Shown here piece after piece: positions 1 to 14,100 of a stretch of DNA of 64,000 bases (the stretch's first letter is position 1; each line of letters starts with the position of its first letter). The notes beneath the pieces were generated by a model, which worked only from the letters and a program-made list of their open reading frames with translations, was not told the origin of the DNA and searched no databases. The translations under genes and the position numbers were made by a program. The DNA is from Conus ventricosus (taxonomy: Eukaryota > Mollusca > Gastropoda > Neogastropoda > Conidae): positions 4,885,274 to 4,949,273 of the forward strand of contig CM031612.1 of assembly GCA_018398815.1 (NCBI GenBank). The letters are read 5' to 3'.

Positions 1-223
1 TGGAGGATAATAAGTACGCAGAGAGAGTGAGAAACAGGTAGGCGGAAACAAAAAACAAACAGAAATGAAACTGATTTACAGCAATCCACAGACAAACAGT
101 CAAGCACAGATAGATATAGTCAGCCAGCCAGAAAACACCTGGAGTCCAGTCCCATTACAACACTGGATGACCACACACACGTTTCTCCATCACCCCCCTT
201 CTCTCCTCTCCACCTCTCCTACC

Positions 224-276
224 ACTGACCCCGCACTGACCAGCTGCAGGATGGCCGACTTAATGCCTGGCTGAGA
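224..276 (-). repeat. Partial duplicate of VIRMA exon bb 3' end with donor site
   Basis: The last 48 or so exon bases and the GTCAGT donor of the exon at 557-763 recur here with a few substitutions ([17 protein letters not shown] in the same frame). The two copies flank the (CA)n tract at 284-552, as if the microsatellite expanded within a tandem duplication. It could offer a second donor in the same frame context but has no acceptor of its own. Confidence 0.85.
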
Positions 277-283
277 TAGCACC

Positions 284-290
284 CCCCCCC

Positions 291-328
<38 letters not shown>

Positions 329-552
329 ACACACACACACACACCACACACACACAGACACACCACACACACACACACACCACACACACAGACACACACA
401 CACACACACACCACACACACACACCACACACAGACACACAGACACACACACACACACACAGATACACACACACACAGACCACACACACACACACAGACAC
501 ACACACACACACACACACACCCACACACCCACACACCCACACAGACACACAC
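284..552. repeat. Imperfect (CA)n microsatellite after a C tract
   Basis: A run of ten or more C followed by about 260 bp of CA with CACACC and CAGACACA interruptions. It lies between the two copies of a VIRMA exon end. The long Cys/Val open frames across it are artefacts of the repeat. Confidence 0.97.
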
Positions 553-556
553 TGAC

Positions 557-763
557 CCCGCACTGATCAGCTGCAAGATGGCCGACTTGATTCCTGGCTG
601 CGACAGCAGGTAGGAAATGAGGCTGAGGATCTTGGTGGTCATGGGTGACGTGCCGCCCCCTTCCCCCTCCTCCTTCCCTTCCTTCTCCTTCTCCCCTTCC
701 TTCTTCTCCTCCTCCACCGACACTTCCGCCGTCCTCTGGTCCAGGTACACGTCCAGCAGACAC
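557..763 (-). CDS. VIRMA: VIRMA exon bb, leftmost exon in the window
   Basis: Encodes [20 protein letters not shown], a Glu/Lys/Gly-rich stretch, then [20 protein letters not shown] and [11 protein letters not shown]. Vertebrate MRTVLDLIVEDLQSTSEDKE and TTRLLALLDALASHK align. Acceptor CCCCAG at 769-764; donor GTCAGT from 556. The 3' 50 bases are repeated at 224-276 across a (CA)n tract. The following exons lie left of the window. Confidence 0.92.
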
Positions 764-2140
764 CTGGGGCAAAGGAACCAATGCTGCTGGTTTTCACTGT
801 GACTTTCATTACAGTCCAGCCAACCATGACTGTTGGTTTTCACTGTGACTTTCATTACAGTCCAGCCAACCATGACTGTTGGTTTTCACTGTGACTTTCA
901 TTACAGTCCAGCCAACCATGACTGTTGGTTTTCACTGTGACTTTCATTACAGTCCAGCCAACCATGACTGCTGGTTCTCACTGTGACTTTCATTACAGTC
1001 CAACCAACCATGACTGTTGGTTTTCACTGTGACTTTCATTACAGTCCAGCCAATTATGACTGTTGGTTTTCACTGTGACTTTCATTACAGTCCAGCCAAC
1101 CATGACTGATGGTTTTCACTGTGACTTTCATTACAGTCCAGCCAACCATGACTGATGGTTTTCACTGTGACTTTCATTACAGTCCAGCCAACCATGACTG
1201 TTGGTTTTCACTGTGACTTTCATTACAGTCCAGCCAACCATGACTGTTGGTTTTCACTGTGACTTTCATTACAGTCCAGTCAACCATGACTGTTGGTTTT
1301 CACTGTGACTTTCATTACAGTCCAGCCAACCATGACTGATGGTTTTCACTGTGACTTTCATTACAGTCCAGCCAACCATGACTGTTGGTTTTCACTGTGA
1401 CTTTCATTACAGTCCAGCCAACCATGACTGTTGGTTTTCACTGTGAATTTCATTACAGTCCAGCCAACCATGACTGTTGGTTTTCACTGTGAATTTCATT
1501 ACAGTCCAGCCAACCATGACTGTTGGTTTTCACTGTGAATTTCATTACAGTCCAGCCAACCATGACTGTTGGTTTTCACTGTGAATTTCATTACAGTCCA
1601 GCCAACCATGACTGTTGGTTTTCACTGTGACTTTCATTACAGTCCAGCCAACCATGACTGTTGGTTTTCACTGTGAATTTCATTACAGTCCGGCCAACCA
1701 TGACTGTTGGTTTTCACTGTGACTTTCATTACAGTCCAGCCAACCATGACTGCTGGTTTTCACTGTGACTTTCATTACAGTCCAGCCAACCATGACTGCT
1801 GGTTTTCACTGTGAGTTTCATTACAGTCCAGCCAACCATGACTGTTGGTTTTCACTGTGAATTTCATTACAGTCCAGCCAACCATGACTGCTGGTTTTCA
1901 CTGTGACTTTCATTACAGTCCAGCCAACCATGACTGCTGGTTTTCACTGTGACTTTCATTACAGTCCAGTGGTTTTCACTGTGACTTTCATTACAGTCCA
2001 GCCAACCATGACTGTTGGTTTTCACTGTGACTTTCATTACAATCCAGCCAACCATGACTGTTGGTTTTCATTGTGACTTTCATTACAGTCCAGCCAACCA
2101 TGCATGGTCATTTCTGACTGCCATCCTGCAAGTCCAGTTT

Positions 2141-2192
<52 letters not shown>

Positions 2193-5100
2193 TAGCACAG
2201 CGGTTAGTGTTGCAGACCCCCAGCTGATAGGTGTTGGGTTCAATTCCCATCAAAGCCATTTATCTGCGTAATATGTTTTGCTCTGACCAGCCCCAAACAA
2301 GAGTTGACTTTCCTATGGGCTTAAATGGAAAGACTGGGACCGCAGAGTGGATGCGTATCCGAGTGTTGCCAAAATTTCCTGATCAACACTGCAGGTGTCT
2401 GTATATCTTGGGCCTGGTCGGCGCTGGGATATGTTATGAAAGTAAGCGAGAATAAAGCACAGCCATGCAGTCTCAGACCAGCATTGAACTCCATGGAATC
2501 ATCATCATCATCTTCATCCTCATCGATCAGCATAAACAAGTCTCAAACTCTGTGGTTCTTCATGTCCTGGTCTCATTCTGATCTCAGTTTTCATTTCTTT
2601 TCCATGTCCTTGCCCATGGTGATTGTGTGTGAGATCACCAGTGGCGACAAATTCATGGGGAGCCTTTCAGAGAAACGCAGTGGCACCCTCCTAAAGGGGA
2701 CTTGTTTGAGCGCAGTACATCTTCCGCAAATACACACACTTGTTCTTTTTCTTTTCACACCACATACACACAACTAACAGGTTTTGATGCTGATATTATG
2801 TTTCAGTGATTTTGTTTGAGACTAAACTTTGATGCCTAGTTTATTTTTACCACTAATTTTGAGGTTTATTTTGTATAATCATAATGTCACTGTTCATTTT
2901 ATTTTGGATGTACCCACTATTCTATTATTCACTGTAGATATGAATTAAAGATTCTTTTTTTCCACACAAAAGTCCAAACGATGAAACAAGACAGACACTT
3001 AAAGGTCCTGGAAAAATTCACTATAAAGGTTTTTCTTAAAGCTCTGAGCTAAGTTTTTGTTTTTCAGTTCCTCTGATTCCCCAGCCCAGACCCTGCAATG
3101 ATACAGCCCCCAGGCCCTGCAATGATACAGCCCAGACCCTGCAATGATACAGCCCCCAGGCCCTGCAATGATACAGCCCCCAGACCCTGCAATGATACAG
3201 CCCCCAGACCCTGCAATGATACAGCCCCCAGGCCCTGCAATGATACATCCCCCAGGCCCTGCAATGATACAACCCCAGACCCTGCAATGATACATCCCCC
3301 AGGCCCTGCCATGATACATCCCCCAGGTCCTGCAATGATACATCCCCCAGGCCCTGCCATGATACATCCCCCAGGCCCTGCAATGATACAGCCCCCAGGC
3401 CCTGCAATGATACAGCCCCCAGGCCCTGCAATGATACATCTCCCAGGCCCTGCAATGATACAGCCCCCAGACCCTGTAATGATACAGCCCCCCAGGCCCT
3501 GCAGTGATACAGCCCCCAGGCCCTGCAATGATACATCCCCCAGGCCCTGCAATGATACAGCCCCCAGGCCCTGCAATGATACAGGCCCTCCAATGATACA
3601 GCCCCCAGACCCTGCAATGATACAGCCCCCAGGCCCTGCAATGATACAGCCCCCAGGCCCTGCCATGATACAGCCCCCAGGCCCTGCCATGATACAGCCC
3701 CCAGGCCCTGCAATGATATATCCCCCAGGCCCTGCAATGATACATCCCCCAGGCCCTGCAATGATACAGCCCCCAGGCCCTGCAATGATACAGCCCATAG
3801 GCCCTGCAATGATACAGCCCCCAGGCCCTGCAATGATACAGCCCCCCAGGCCCTGCAATGATACAGCCCCCAGGCCCTGCAATGATACAGCCCCCAGGCC
3901 CTGCAATGATACATCATTCAGGCCCTGCAGTGATACATCCCCAGGCCCTGCAATGATACAGCCCCCAGGCCCTGCAATGATACAGCCTCCAGGCCCTGCA
4001 ATGATACATCTCCCAGGCCCTGCAATGATACATCTCCCAGGCCCTGCAATGATACATCCCCCAGGCCCTGCAATGAAACAGCCCCCAGGCCCTGCAATGA
4101 TACAGGCCCTGCAATGATACAGCCCCCAGGCCCTGCAATGATACAGCCCCCAGGCCCTGCCATGATACAGCCCCCAGGCCCTGCCATGATACAGCCCCCA
4201 GGCCCTGCAATGATACAGCCCCCAGGCCCTGCAATGATACAGCCCCAGGCCCTGCAATGATACATCCCCAGGCCCTGCAATGATACAGCCCCAGGCCCTG
4301 CAATGATACAGCCCCCAGGCCCTGCAATGATACAGCCCCCAGGCCCTGCAATGATACAACCCCCAGGCCCTGCAATGATACAGGCCCCAGGCCCTGCAAT
4401 GATACAGCCCACAGGCCCTGCAATGATACAGCCCCCAGGCCCTGCAATGATACTGCCCTAGGCCCTGCAATGATACATCCCCAGGCCCTGCAATGATACA
4501 GCCCCAGACCCTGCAATGATACAGCCCCCAGACCCTGCAATGATACAGCCCCCAGGCCCTGCAATGATACAGCCCCCAGGCCCTGCAATGATACAGCCCC
4601 AGACCCTGCAATGATACATCCCCCAGGCCCTGCCATGATACATCCCCCAGGCCCTGCAATGATACAGCCCCCAGGCCCTGCAATGATACAGCCCCCAGGC
4701 CCTGCAATGATACAGCCCCCAGGCCCTGCAATGATACATCTCCCAGGCCCTGCAATGATACAGCCCCCAGGCCCAGCAATGATACAGCCCCCAGACCCTG
4801 TAATGATACATCCCCCCAGGCCCTGCAGTGATACATCCCCCAGGCCCTGCAATGATACAGCCCCCAGGCCCTGCAATGATACAGCCCCCAGGCCCTGCAA
4901 TGATACAGCCCCCAGGCCCTGCAATGATACATCATCCAGGCCCTGCAATGATACATCCCCCAGGCCCTGCAATGATACAGCCCCCACACCCTGCAATGAT
5001 ACAGCCCCCAGGCCCTGCAATGATACAGCCCCCAGGCCCTGCAATGATACAGCCCCCAGGCCCTGCAATGATACAGCCCTCAGGCCCTGCAATGATACAT

Positions 5101-8100
5101 CCCCCAGGCCCTGCAATGATACAGCCCCCAGGCCCTGCCATGATACATCTCCCAGGCCCTGCCATGATACATCATCCAGGCCCTGCCATGATACATCATC
5201 CAGGCCCTGCATTGATACAGCCCCCAGGCCCTGCAATGATACAGCCCTAGGCCCTGCAATGACACATCCCCCAGGCCCTGCAATGATACATCATCCAGGC
5301 CCTGCAATGATACAGCCCCCAGGCCCTGCAATGATACATCCCCCAGGCCCTGCAATGATACAGCCCCAGGCCCTGCAATGATACAGCCCCCAGGCCCTGC
5401 AATGATACAGCCCCCAGGCCCTGCAATGATCAGGGATGAGAACAGATTTTTAAAAAGCAGAGGAGATTTTTCTGTTGGGGGTCTGGGGGCAGAGCCCCCA
5501 GTGGTGTCAAGGGGCAACGCCCCTGCGGGGGTCAGGGGGCAGCGGCCCCTGAAGCTGAAGCATTTTTTTTAATATACAAAGAAAAATCCACATTTAAAAC
5601 CATCAAAATATGTTTCTAGCCTTCAATTCAAACCTCAAATTCTGTGGGGTTTTTTTTTTCTTTTTTCTTTTTTTTGTTTTTTGTTAAACATGCAAATGGA
5701 TTTAATACAGGGCTCTCTGCGTTTGTGGCTGGTCGATTTACGTAAGAAATGGGTTTTTCCGAAAATTACCTACCCTTGGCCCTGGTTCTATTATTAGTAA
5801 CTAGACGTCTAGGTTTTGTTTCACAACATAAAGTCAAATGACGAATGTTTCAGCTAACTGAGATAGTTTGACCATTGCAAATGAATGATAAAATATAACA
5901 AAGAAGAGAACAAAATCACCAACAGCTTACTTTCCAAAGTTTAATTGTTCTTCAATGCAGCGACACGCTGCCTGTGAACCAGGCGTTTCATGTGGTCAGC
6001 AATCATAATGAAGCCACGACTTCCGAAGCTGATTTTCTTGTTGCAAGCTAGACGTAACTCGTCACTGCTTTTGCATATGCTATCTCTAACTCTACTCCCA
6101 CACACACCTTCCTCGAGCCAGTTTTCTTTCCAACGGTTGGGATTTTTTTTTTTTTTTTTTTTGCGATTTCGTTCGACGCCATGAATCACAGATGACACTC
6201 GGTCGATCGGCGCTGTAACCGGATGTGCAGTGGTTGGCCGAGTCAACCGAAAAAAACCAGCCCATTTGGGTATAAGCCTAGAGTAATCTCGCCGGAGGCG
6301 TCTCGCCAAGATTGGGAGCAAAGAAAATCGCGATAGCTTTTTTTTTTTTTTTTTCGGCGGAGATTTTTTCAAACGGCGGACATTTTTTTTTAAGACGGCG
6401 GAACGGCGGAGCTGTTCTCATCCTTGAATGATACATCCCCCAGGCCCTGCAATGATACAGCCCCCAGGCCCTGCAATGATACATCCCCAGGCCCTGCAAT
6501 GATACAGCCCCCAGGCCCTGCAATGATACAGCCCCCAGGCCCTGCAATGATACAGCCCCCAGGCCCTGCAATGATACAGCCCCCAGGCCCTGCAATGATA
6601 CAGCCCCCAGGCCCTGCAATGATACAGCCCCCAGGCCCTGCAATGATACAGCCCCCAGGCCCTGCAATGATGCAGCCCCAGGCCCTGCAATGATACAGCC
6701 CCCAGGCCCTGCAATGATACAGCCCCCAGGCCCTGCAATGATACATCCCCCAGGCCCTGCAATGATACATCCCCCAGGCCCTGCAATGATACAGCCCCCA
6801 GGCCCTGCAATGATACAGCCCTCAGGCCCTGCAATGATACAGCCCCCAGGCCCTGCAATGATACAGCCCCCAGACCCTGCAATGATACATCCCCCAGGCC
6901 CTGCAATGATACAGCCCCCAGGCCCTGCAATGATACATCCCCCAGGCCCTGCAATGATACAGCCCCCAGGCCCTGCAATGATACAGCCCCCAGGCCCTGC
7001 AATGATACAGCCCCCAGGCCCTGCAATGATACAGCTCCTGTTTCCCCAGCCCAGGCCCTGCAATGATACAGCCCCCAGGCCCTGCAATGATACAGCCCCC
7101 AGGCCCTGCAATGATACAGCCCCCAGGCCCTGCCATGATACAGCCCCCAGACCCTGCAATGATACAGCCCCCAGGCCCTGCAATGATACAGCCCCCAGGC
7201 CCTGCCATGATACAGCCCCCAGACCCTGCAATGATACATCCCCCCAGGCCCTGCAGTGATACAGCCCCTGTTTCAGCCACCGTCCACACTGTGTTCCACC
7301 ATCAGGCGACACATCAGCTGGTTCCCATCTCACAGTCACTTACCTGGCGATGATTGTGGCAGAGGGGGCGGCCAGGTCAGCAATCTGCCAGCACACTCGT
7401 CGCAGGAGACACAGCAGTGGTTGGCAGCCTGTGCCTGAAATCATATGCGCGTGCAATCACACACAGAGAGGCACAGCACACAGTCACATACACACACATG
7501 TACATATACATGCATACACAACACACACAGACACACACACACGCGCACACACCTGCATTTTGGTCGTGTGTCGAATATGAGAAGTGATTTCTCGTTTGTC
7601 GTTTTCACTGTCCTAAATGTTATTTGATTTTGCCTGAAGAAGACCCAAGAGGCCGAAATGCATTGTGTCTTGTCCTGTACTTTGTTTGTCTAGATGTCCT
7701 TGGCAGTAGCTAACCCCTCTCTTTTTAAGTTTTAAACTTTTTAATCCAAGGGTCACTGAGAAAAAAAACCTGTAATTCTGGAAAGAAAAAAAAAGAGGAC
7801 AGTGGAATATTCAAATTAATAGTTACACCCACCCACCCAATCACAAACACCTATGCACTTAAAACACACTCACAGTGAAAGAAAAGTAAAGACGGGAACG
7901 GGGGAGGCAGGGAGACGAGAGAGTGTGGTGTGTGTGTGTGTGTGTGTGTGCAAACAAATTCAGGATGAATATGAACATGCACCAAACACACACTTTGTAA
8001 TTCTTTCACACCTATTGGAGCACATAAGGGTACCCACACAGACACCCAGACACTCACACACAGTACCATTCCCAATGCACACACACGACTGACCAACAGA

Positions 8101-11100
8101 ACACAGGAGAGAGAACACACATGGGAAGAGAGGGCATGGCGCCTACCTGCCAGCAGACTGACCAACAGAACACAGGAGAGAGAACACACATGGGAAGAGA
8201 GGGCATGGCGCCTACCTGCCAGCAGACTGACCAACAGAACACAGGAGAGAGAACACACATGGGAAGAGAGGGCATGGCACCTACCTGCCAGCAGACTGAC
8301 CAACAGAACAGGAGAGAGAACACACATGGGAAGAGAGGGCATGGCGCACACCTGCCAGCAGACTGACCAACAGAACAGGAGAGAGAACACACATGGGAAG
8401 AGAGGGCATGGCGCCTACCTGCCAGCAGACTGACCAACAGAACACAGGAGAGAGAACACACATGGGAAGAGAGGGCATGGCACCTACCTGCCAGCAGACT
8501 GACCAACAGAACAGGAGAGAGAACACACATGGGAAGAGAGGGCATGGCACCTACCTGCCAGCAGACTGACCAACAGAACAGGAGAGAGAACACACATGGG
8601 AAGAGAGGGCATGGCGCCTACCTGCCAGCAGACTGTCCAACAGAACACAGGAGAGAGAACACACATGGGAAGAGAGGGCATGGCGCCTACCTGCCAGCAG
8701 ACTGACCAACAGAACACAGGAGAGAGAACACACATGGGAAGAGAGGGCATGGTGCCTACCTGCCAGCAGACTGACCAAAAGAACAGGAGAGAGGACACAC
8801 ATGGGAAGAGAGGGCATGGCGCCTACCTGCCAGCAGACTGACCAACAGAACACAGGAGAGAGAACACACATGGGAAGAGAGGGCATGGCGCCTACCTGCC
8901 AGCAGACTGACCAACAGAACACAGGAGAGAGGACACACATGGGAAGAGAGGGCATGGTGCCTACCTGCCAGCAGACTGACCAACAGAACACAGGAGAGAG
9001 AACACACATGGGAAGAGAGGGCATGGCGCCTACCTGCCAGCAGACTGACCAACAGAACAGGAGAGAGAACACACATGGGAAGAGAGGGCATGGTGCCTAC
9101 CTGCCAGCAGACTGACCAACAGAACACAGGAGAGAGGACACACATGGGAAGAGAGGGCATGGTGCCTACCTGCCAGCAGACTGACCAACAGAACACAGGA
9201 GAGAGAACACACATGGGAAGAGAGGGCATGGCGCCTACCTGCCAGCAGACTGACCAACAGAACAGGAGAGAGAACACACATGGGAAGAGAGGGCATGGCA
9301 CCTACCTGCCAGCAGACTGACCAACAGAACACAGGAGAGAGAACACACATGGGAAGAGAGGGCATGGCGCCTACCTGCCAGCAGACTGACCAACAGAACA
9401 CAGGAGAGAGGACACACATGGGAAGAGAGGGCATGGTGCCTACCTGCCAGCAGACTGACCAACAGAACACAGGAGAGAGAACACACATGGGAAGAGAGGG
9501 CATGGCGCCTACCTGCCAGCAGACTGACCAACAGAACACAGGAGAGAGAACACACATGGGAAGAGAGGGCATGGCGCCTACCTGCCAGCAGACTGACCAA
9601 AAGAACAGGAGAGAGAACACACATGGGAAGAGAGGGCATGGCGCCTACCTGCCAGCAGACTGACCAACAGAACACAGGAGAGAGAACACACATTGGAAGA
9701 GAGGGCATGGCGCCTACCTGCCAGCAGACTGACCAACAGAACAGGAGAGAGAACACACATGGGAAGAGAGGGCATGGCACCTACCTGCCAGCAGACTGAC
9801 CAACAGAACACAGGAGAGAGAACACACATGGGAAGAGAGGGCATGGCACCTACCTGCCAGCAGACTGACCAACAGAACACAGGAGAGAGGACACACATGA
9901 GAAGAGAGGGCATGGTGCCTACCTGCCAGCAGACTGACCAACAGAACACAGGAGAGAGAACACACATGGGAAGAGAGGGCATGGCTCCTACCTGCCAGCA
10001 GACTGACCAACAGAACAGGAGAGAGAACACACATGGGAAGAGAGGGCATGGCGCCTACCTGCCAGCAGACTGACCAACAGAACACAGGAGAGAGAACACA
10101 CATGGGAAGAGAGGGCATGGCGCCTACCTGCCAGCAGACTGACCAAAAGAACAGGAGAGAGAACACACATGGGAAGAGAGGGCATGGCGCCTACCTGCCA
10201 GCAGACTGACCAACAGAACACAGGAGAGAGAACACACATGGGAAGAGAGGGCATGGCGCCTACCTGCCAGCAGACTGACCAACAGAACACAGGAGAGAGA
10301 ACACACATGGGAAGAGAGGGCATGGCGCCTACCTGCCAGCAGACTGACCAACAGAACAGGAGAGAGAACACACATGGGAAGAGAGGGCATGGCGCCTACC
10401 TGCCAGCAGACTGACCAACAGAACACAGGAGAGAGAACACACATGGGAAGAGAGGGCATGGTGCCTACCTGCCAGCAGACTGACCAACAGAACACAGGAG
10501 AGAGAACACACATGGGTAGAGAGGGCATGGCACCTACCTGCCAGCAGACTGACCAACAGAACACAGGAGAGAGAACACACATGGGAAGAGAGGGCATGGC
10601 ACCTACCTGCCAGCAGACTGACGAGGCTGTGGATGTCTGGCATCAGAGGGTGCAGGTGAGCGCTCCACAGCTTCCGCGTGTTCACCGCCAGAGAGATCTC
10701 CTCCTTCTCCAGTGGCTGCCACAACACACGTCTAACCATCACCACCGGCATCCTCATCATCATCATCCTCAGCTTTATTGTTTTTATCATAAGATTATTA
10801 CCATCCTCAGTACCTCTGATGTTTTTTTACAATCATCATCCTTCTTATCAGTGTCAATATCATCAACAGTGTCAATGGTTAAATAATACATAGAAAAACA
10901 CAGTTTTCTCAAATGCAGAGTTCTTAAGAATAACTCGCTTCCACATACGTACACACATCTATTATCCCCCCCCCCCCCCCCTCACCAATCTGCTTTGCCC
11001 ACCCTCCTCTTTCCACGGTGAACATCTCATTAGTTGCTCTTACTTTCTTTCTTTTTTTCTTTTCTTTCTGCGTACGCAGGCTGATACTCCTGCGGACACT

Positions 11101-14100
11101 CCCTGTATAGCCAGGCAGTGGAGTTTTGTGTGTATGACCCTTTTCTATCCCGCCATTAAGGCAGCCATACTCCATCTTCGGGAAGCTCTTACTGATATCC
11201 TCAGCATCATCACCAGCGGTGTGAATGTCAAAGTCATTTTCAGAAGCATCATCACTGTTACATGCATCATCATTACAAATGTTACTGTTGTGTTTATTAT
11301 CATCATCACTATGTATCGTTATCAACACTGACATCAATGGTAAAACTTGTCTGAGTAGCAAGAACAAAGGAACCGTCTCAAGTCACTGAAAATACTGTCA
11401 TATTAAAAAAAAAAGTTATCTGAACAAAACCCCCCACAATGTTCCAATATATTCTAATTTTGAAAGAATGGAAGGAAGTCTGTGTGAAGCCATCGGGGAG
11501 GGAAGAGAAAGAGACAGACACAGTGACAGAGAGAAAAGGTGGGGAGGACAAGATGGGAGTGGAGCAAGAGACAGAGATAGGGAGTGACAGAGCGAGAGAG
11601 ACAAACAGAACAAGAAAGACAAAGTGTGAGAGACAGAGAGAGTGAGAAAGAGAGAGGCGGGATCACACTAATGGGAAGAAAGAGTAAGGATGGAGAAAGA
11701 AAAGAAAAGATTCAGGTCAGACTGAGGGACGGACACAGACCAGACAAGCAGGCAGACAACTCAGGCAGCCAACAAACCTCTTTGGCCAGCAGGGGGAAGG
11801 GCAAGGGCACCAGCTCTGAGATGAGGGACGGACACAGACCAGACAATCAGGCAGACCACTCACCTCTTTGGCCAGCAGGGGGAAGGGCAAGGGCACCAGC
11901 TCTGAGATGAGCAGCAGGCCACTCATGTAGACGTAGGGGGACTTGACAGCGTAGCGGATCACCTCCTTCATCATCAGGGTCCACATGCTGTTGCTAAGGG
12001 CTGCAGGACACACCATCACCAGCCATTACATCATCAGACAGATGTCACTCACTCTGGGCCAAGTTATGAGGCAACTGCACCAGATAACATGGACTAGCAA
12101 GTCTAATCTAAATCCTTCCAGGAGGCCAGAGTTTATTCCTCGGATTTGAGGAGATCAAGGACTGGAAGTCCAAGCAGTGTGTACCTGCTGGATTGCCTCC
12201 AACATCACCTGTACATTGCTGCTGCAGACATGAGACAAAGAGGGGGGAAAAAGAAAAAGAAGCAAAACAATACGTTCAGTGTTCATCCCACACTTCTTTG
12301 CTCTTAACGATGATATAGTAATTACTTCATTCCCACAAAGCATGCACCTCAGAAAAGTCATTTTAGTACACTGGCAAGGTTTGTATCATGCAAGCATTTT
12401 CCCCACCATTTCCAGCAACTCAATGTCATATCTAAATATAGTTCATACATGACCAACCCATGCCAGCAGGTTCATTGAGCCCTACTCCTTAATTGTCTCC
12501 CTTTACAACTACCACCACCCACCTGAAAGCCAATAATATCTATCCACTTCCCCCACCCTCCTCCCCCACAAAGACAAAAGTAGTAGTGAACTGAACAACC
12601 TGGACTCTAAAGCTTTCTCTGTTTACGACTGTCTCATTGTTTTTGTGTTGAAACAGTCTCTACATTAATAATCAACACTGAAGCTTTCCTCCACTGTCTG
12701 CACAATGCAATGCCACACATTCCTGTCAAAACCACCTCAATATTTTTCACCATCAACCCTCAACCCTTCCCTCAGTTGAACACCAAGCAGCTCTAACAAA
12801 ACAGTCTGAACATTCTTCACCCTCAGCCTTCACAGCTGTCTTCTGTCATGAGCACGGCCTCACCTTCCTCGCCTTGCGTTTTGAAGTCGGGCTGTGTGAA
12901 GGCCAGCAGAGCGTCCACGATGTCTTTCTGCACCTGAACATAAGGGAGGCTTTTATGCTGTGAGTTTGCCACCGCTAAAGATAATGCCCATTTATCATTT
13001 TGTAAGAAACAGTTAAAGCTCAGTGGTGAAGTGCTGGACTCGTAATCTTGGGGTTGCCGGTTCGAATCTCCACCAGGCCGTTTCGGTACAGGGGATTTTT
13101 CCCTCGGAGTTAACATTGGTTCTGACTCCATTCCCCATGCAGTCCTTCGAATGAGACTATAAACCGAGGTTCCGTGTGTGAACGCACACGTAACATTTTG
13201 CACACACGTAAAATCCCATCACCAACTTTCAGAAGAGAAGGCCAGTTTGGCTGTTGGTATGGATGACACGTTACACATTGCATGCACCTTCCCCAAAGTT
13301 GGAGTATGGCTGCCTTAATGGCGGGATAAACAAACAGTCATGCACACAAAACTCCACTCCCTTTGCTGGGTAGATGGGATTAATCCTTGCTTGTCTATAC
13401 AGGGAGTGTCCACAGGAGTATCAGCCTGCTTACGCAAAAGACGAAGAAGAGTTAAAGGTAGACCCTAGGGTCCAGCTTGTAATTCAATATTGAAAAAATT
13501 ACAGCCTACTGTCTGAAATAATAGAAAAAAAAATCAGCAAAACTGAAAACAGGTGAGGTGGAAAGTCTGATCACAATACAATGGTATCAGATTTTACAAT
13601 CACTCAGAAACAGGCTATGGAAGAGGGGAGAGAATGCGAGGAGGCAGGGTGTGTGTGCAGGGGAAAAAAAAAGAGAAAAAAAAGAGGGGGTTGTCTCCCC
13701 TACAACGCTACCTAGGAGTGCTGAAAACAACAGGCGAGGCGAGGTGGGGGGATATAATAACCTAATCAATGAGGCCAACAGGAAGGAGGTGGGGGATATA
13801 ATAACCTAATCAATGAGGCCAACAGGAAAGAGGTGGGGGTATATAATAACCTAATCAATGAGGCCAACAGGAAGTGGGGGGATATAATAACCTAATCAAT
13901 GAGGCCAACAGGAAGGAGGTGGGGATATAATAACCTAATCAATGAGGCCAACAGGAAAGATCTGTCAGACAGAGTTACTGACTGGGGGAACAACACAACG
14001 AATACAGACCATCCTATGAGCCCTCTCAAACAGCTCTTCCTGGTCAGGTCGCTCGCGATGTGAAATTCCGATTCCACTCTCACTTACACCAAGACTCCAC

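Noticed and set aside
3064..4989. 641-codon minus-strand open frame and similar long frames in the 24-bp array
   Set aside because: They are products of a 24-bp tandem repeat that is open in many frames at once. There is no non-repeat protein sequence, no conserved domain, and the locus is an intron of VIRMA.
8054..10597. Series of 80-200 codon frames such as [20 protein letters not shown] repeats
   Set aside because: Frames follow the 69-bp minisatellite; both strands and several frames are open. Units with a 2-bp deletion break them repeatedly.
13012..13085. Functional tRNA gene
   Set aside because: A- and B-box-like elements are present but the sequence continues into a 350-bp body with a likely target duplication, and a related fragment without the head exists at 11069-11195. 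A SINE explains it better.
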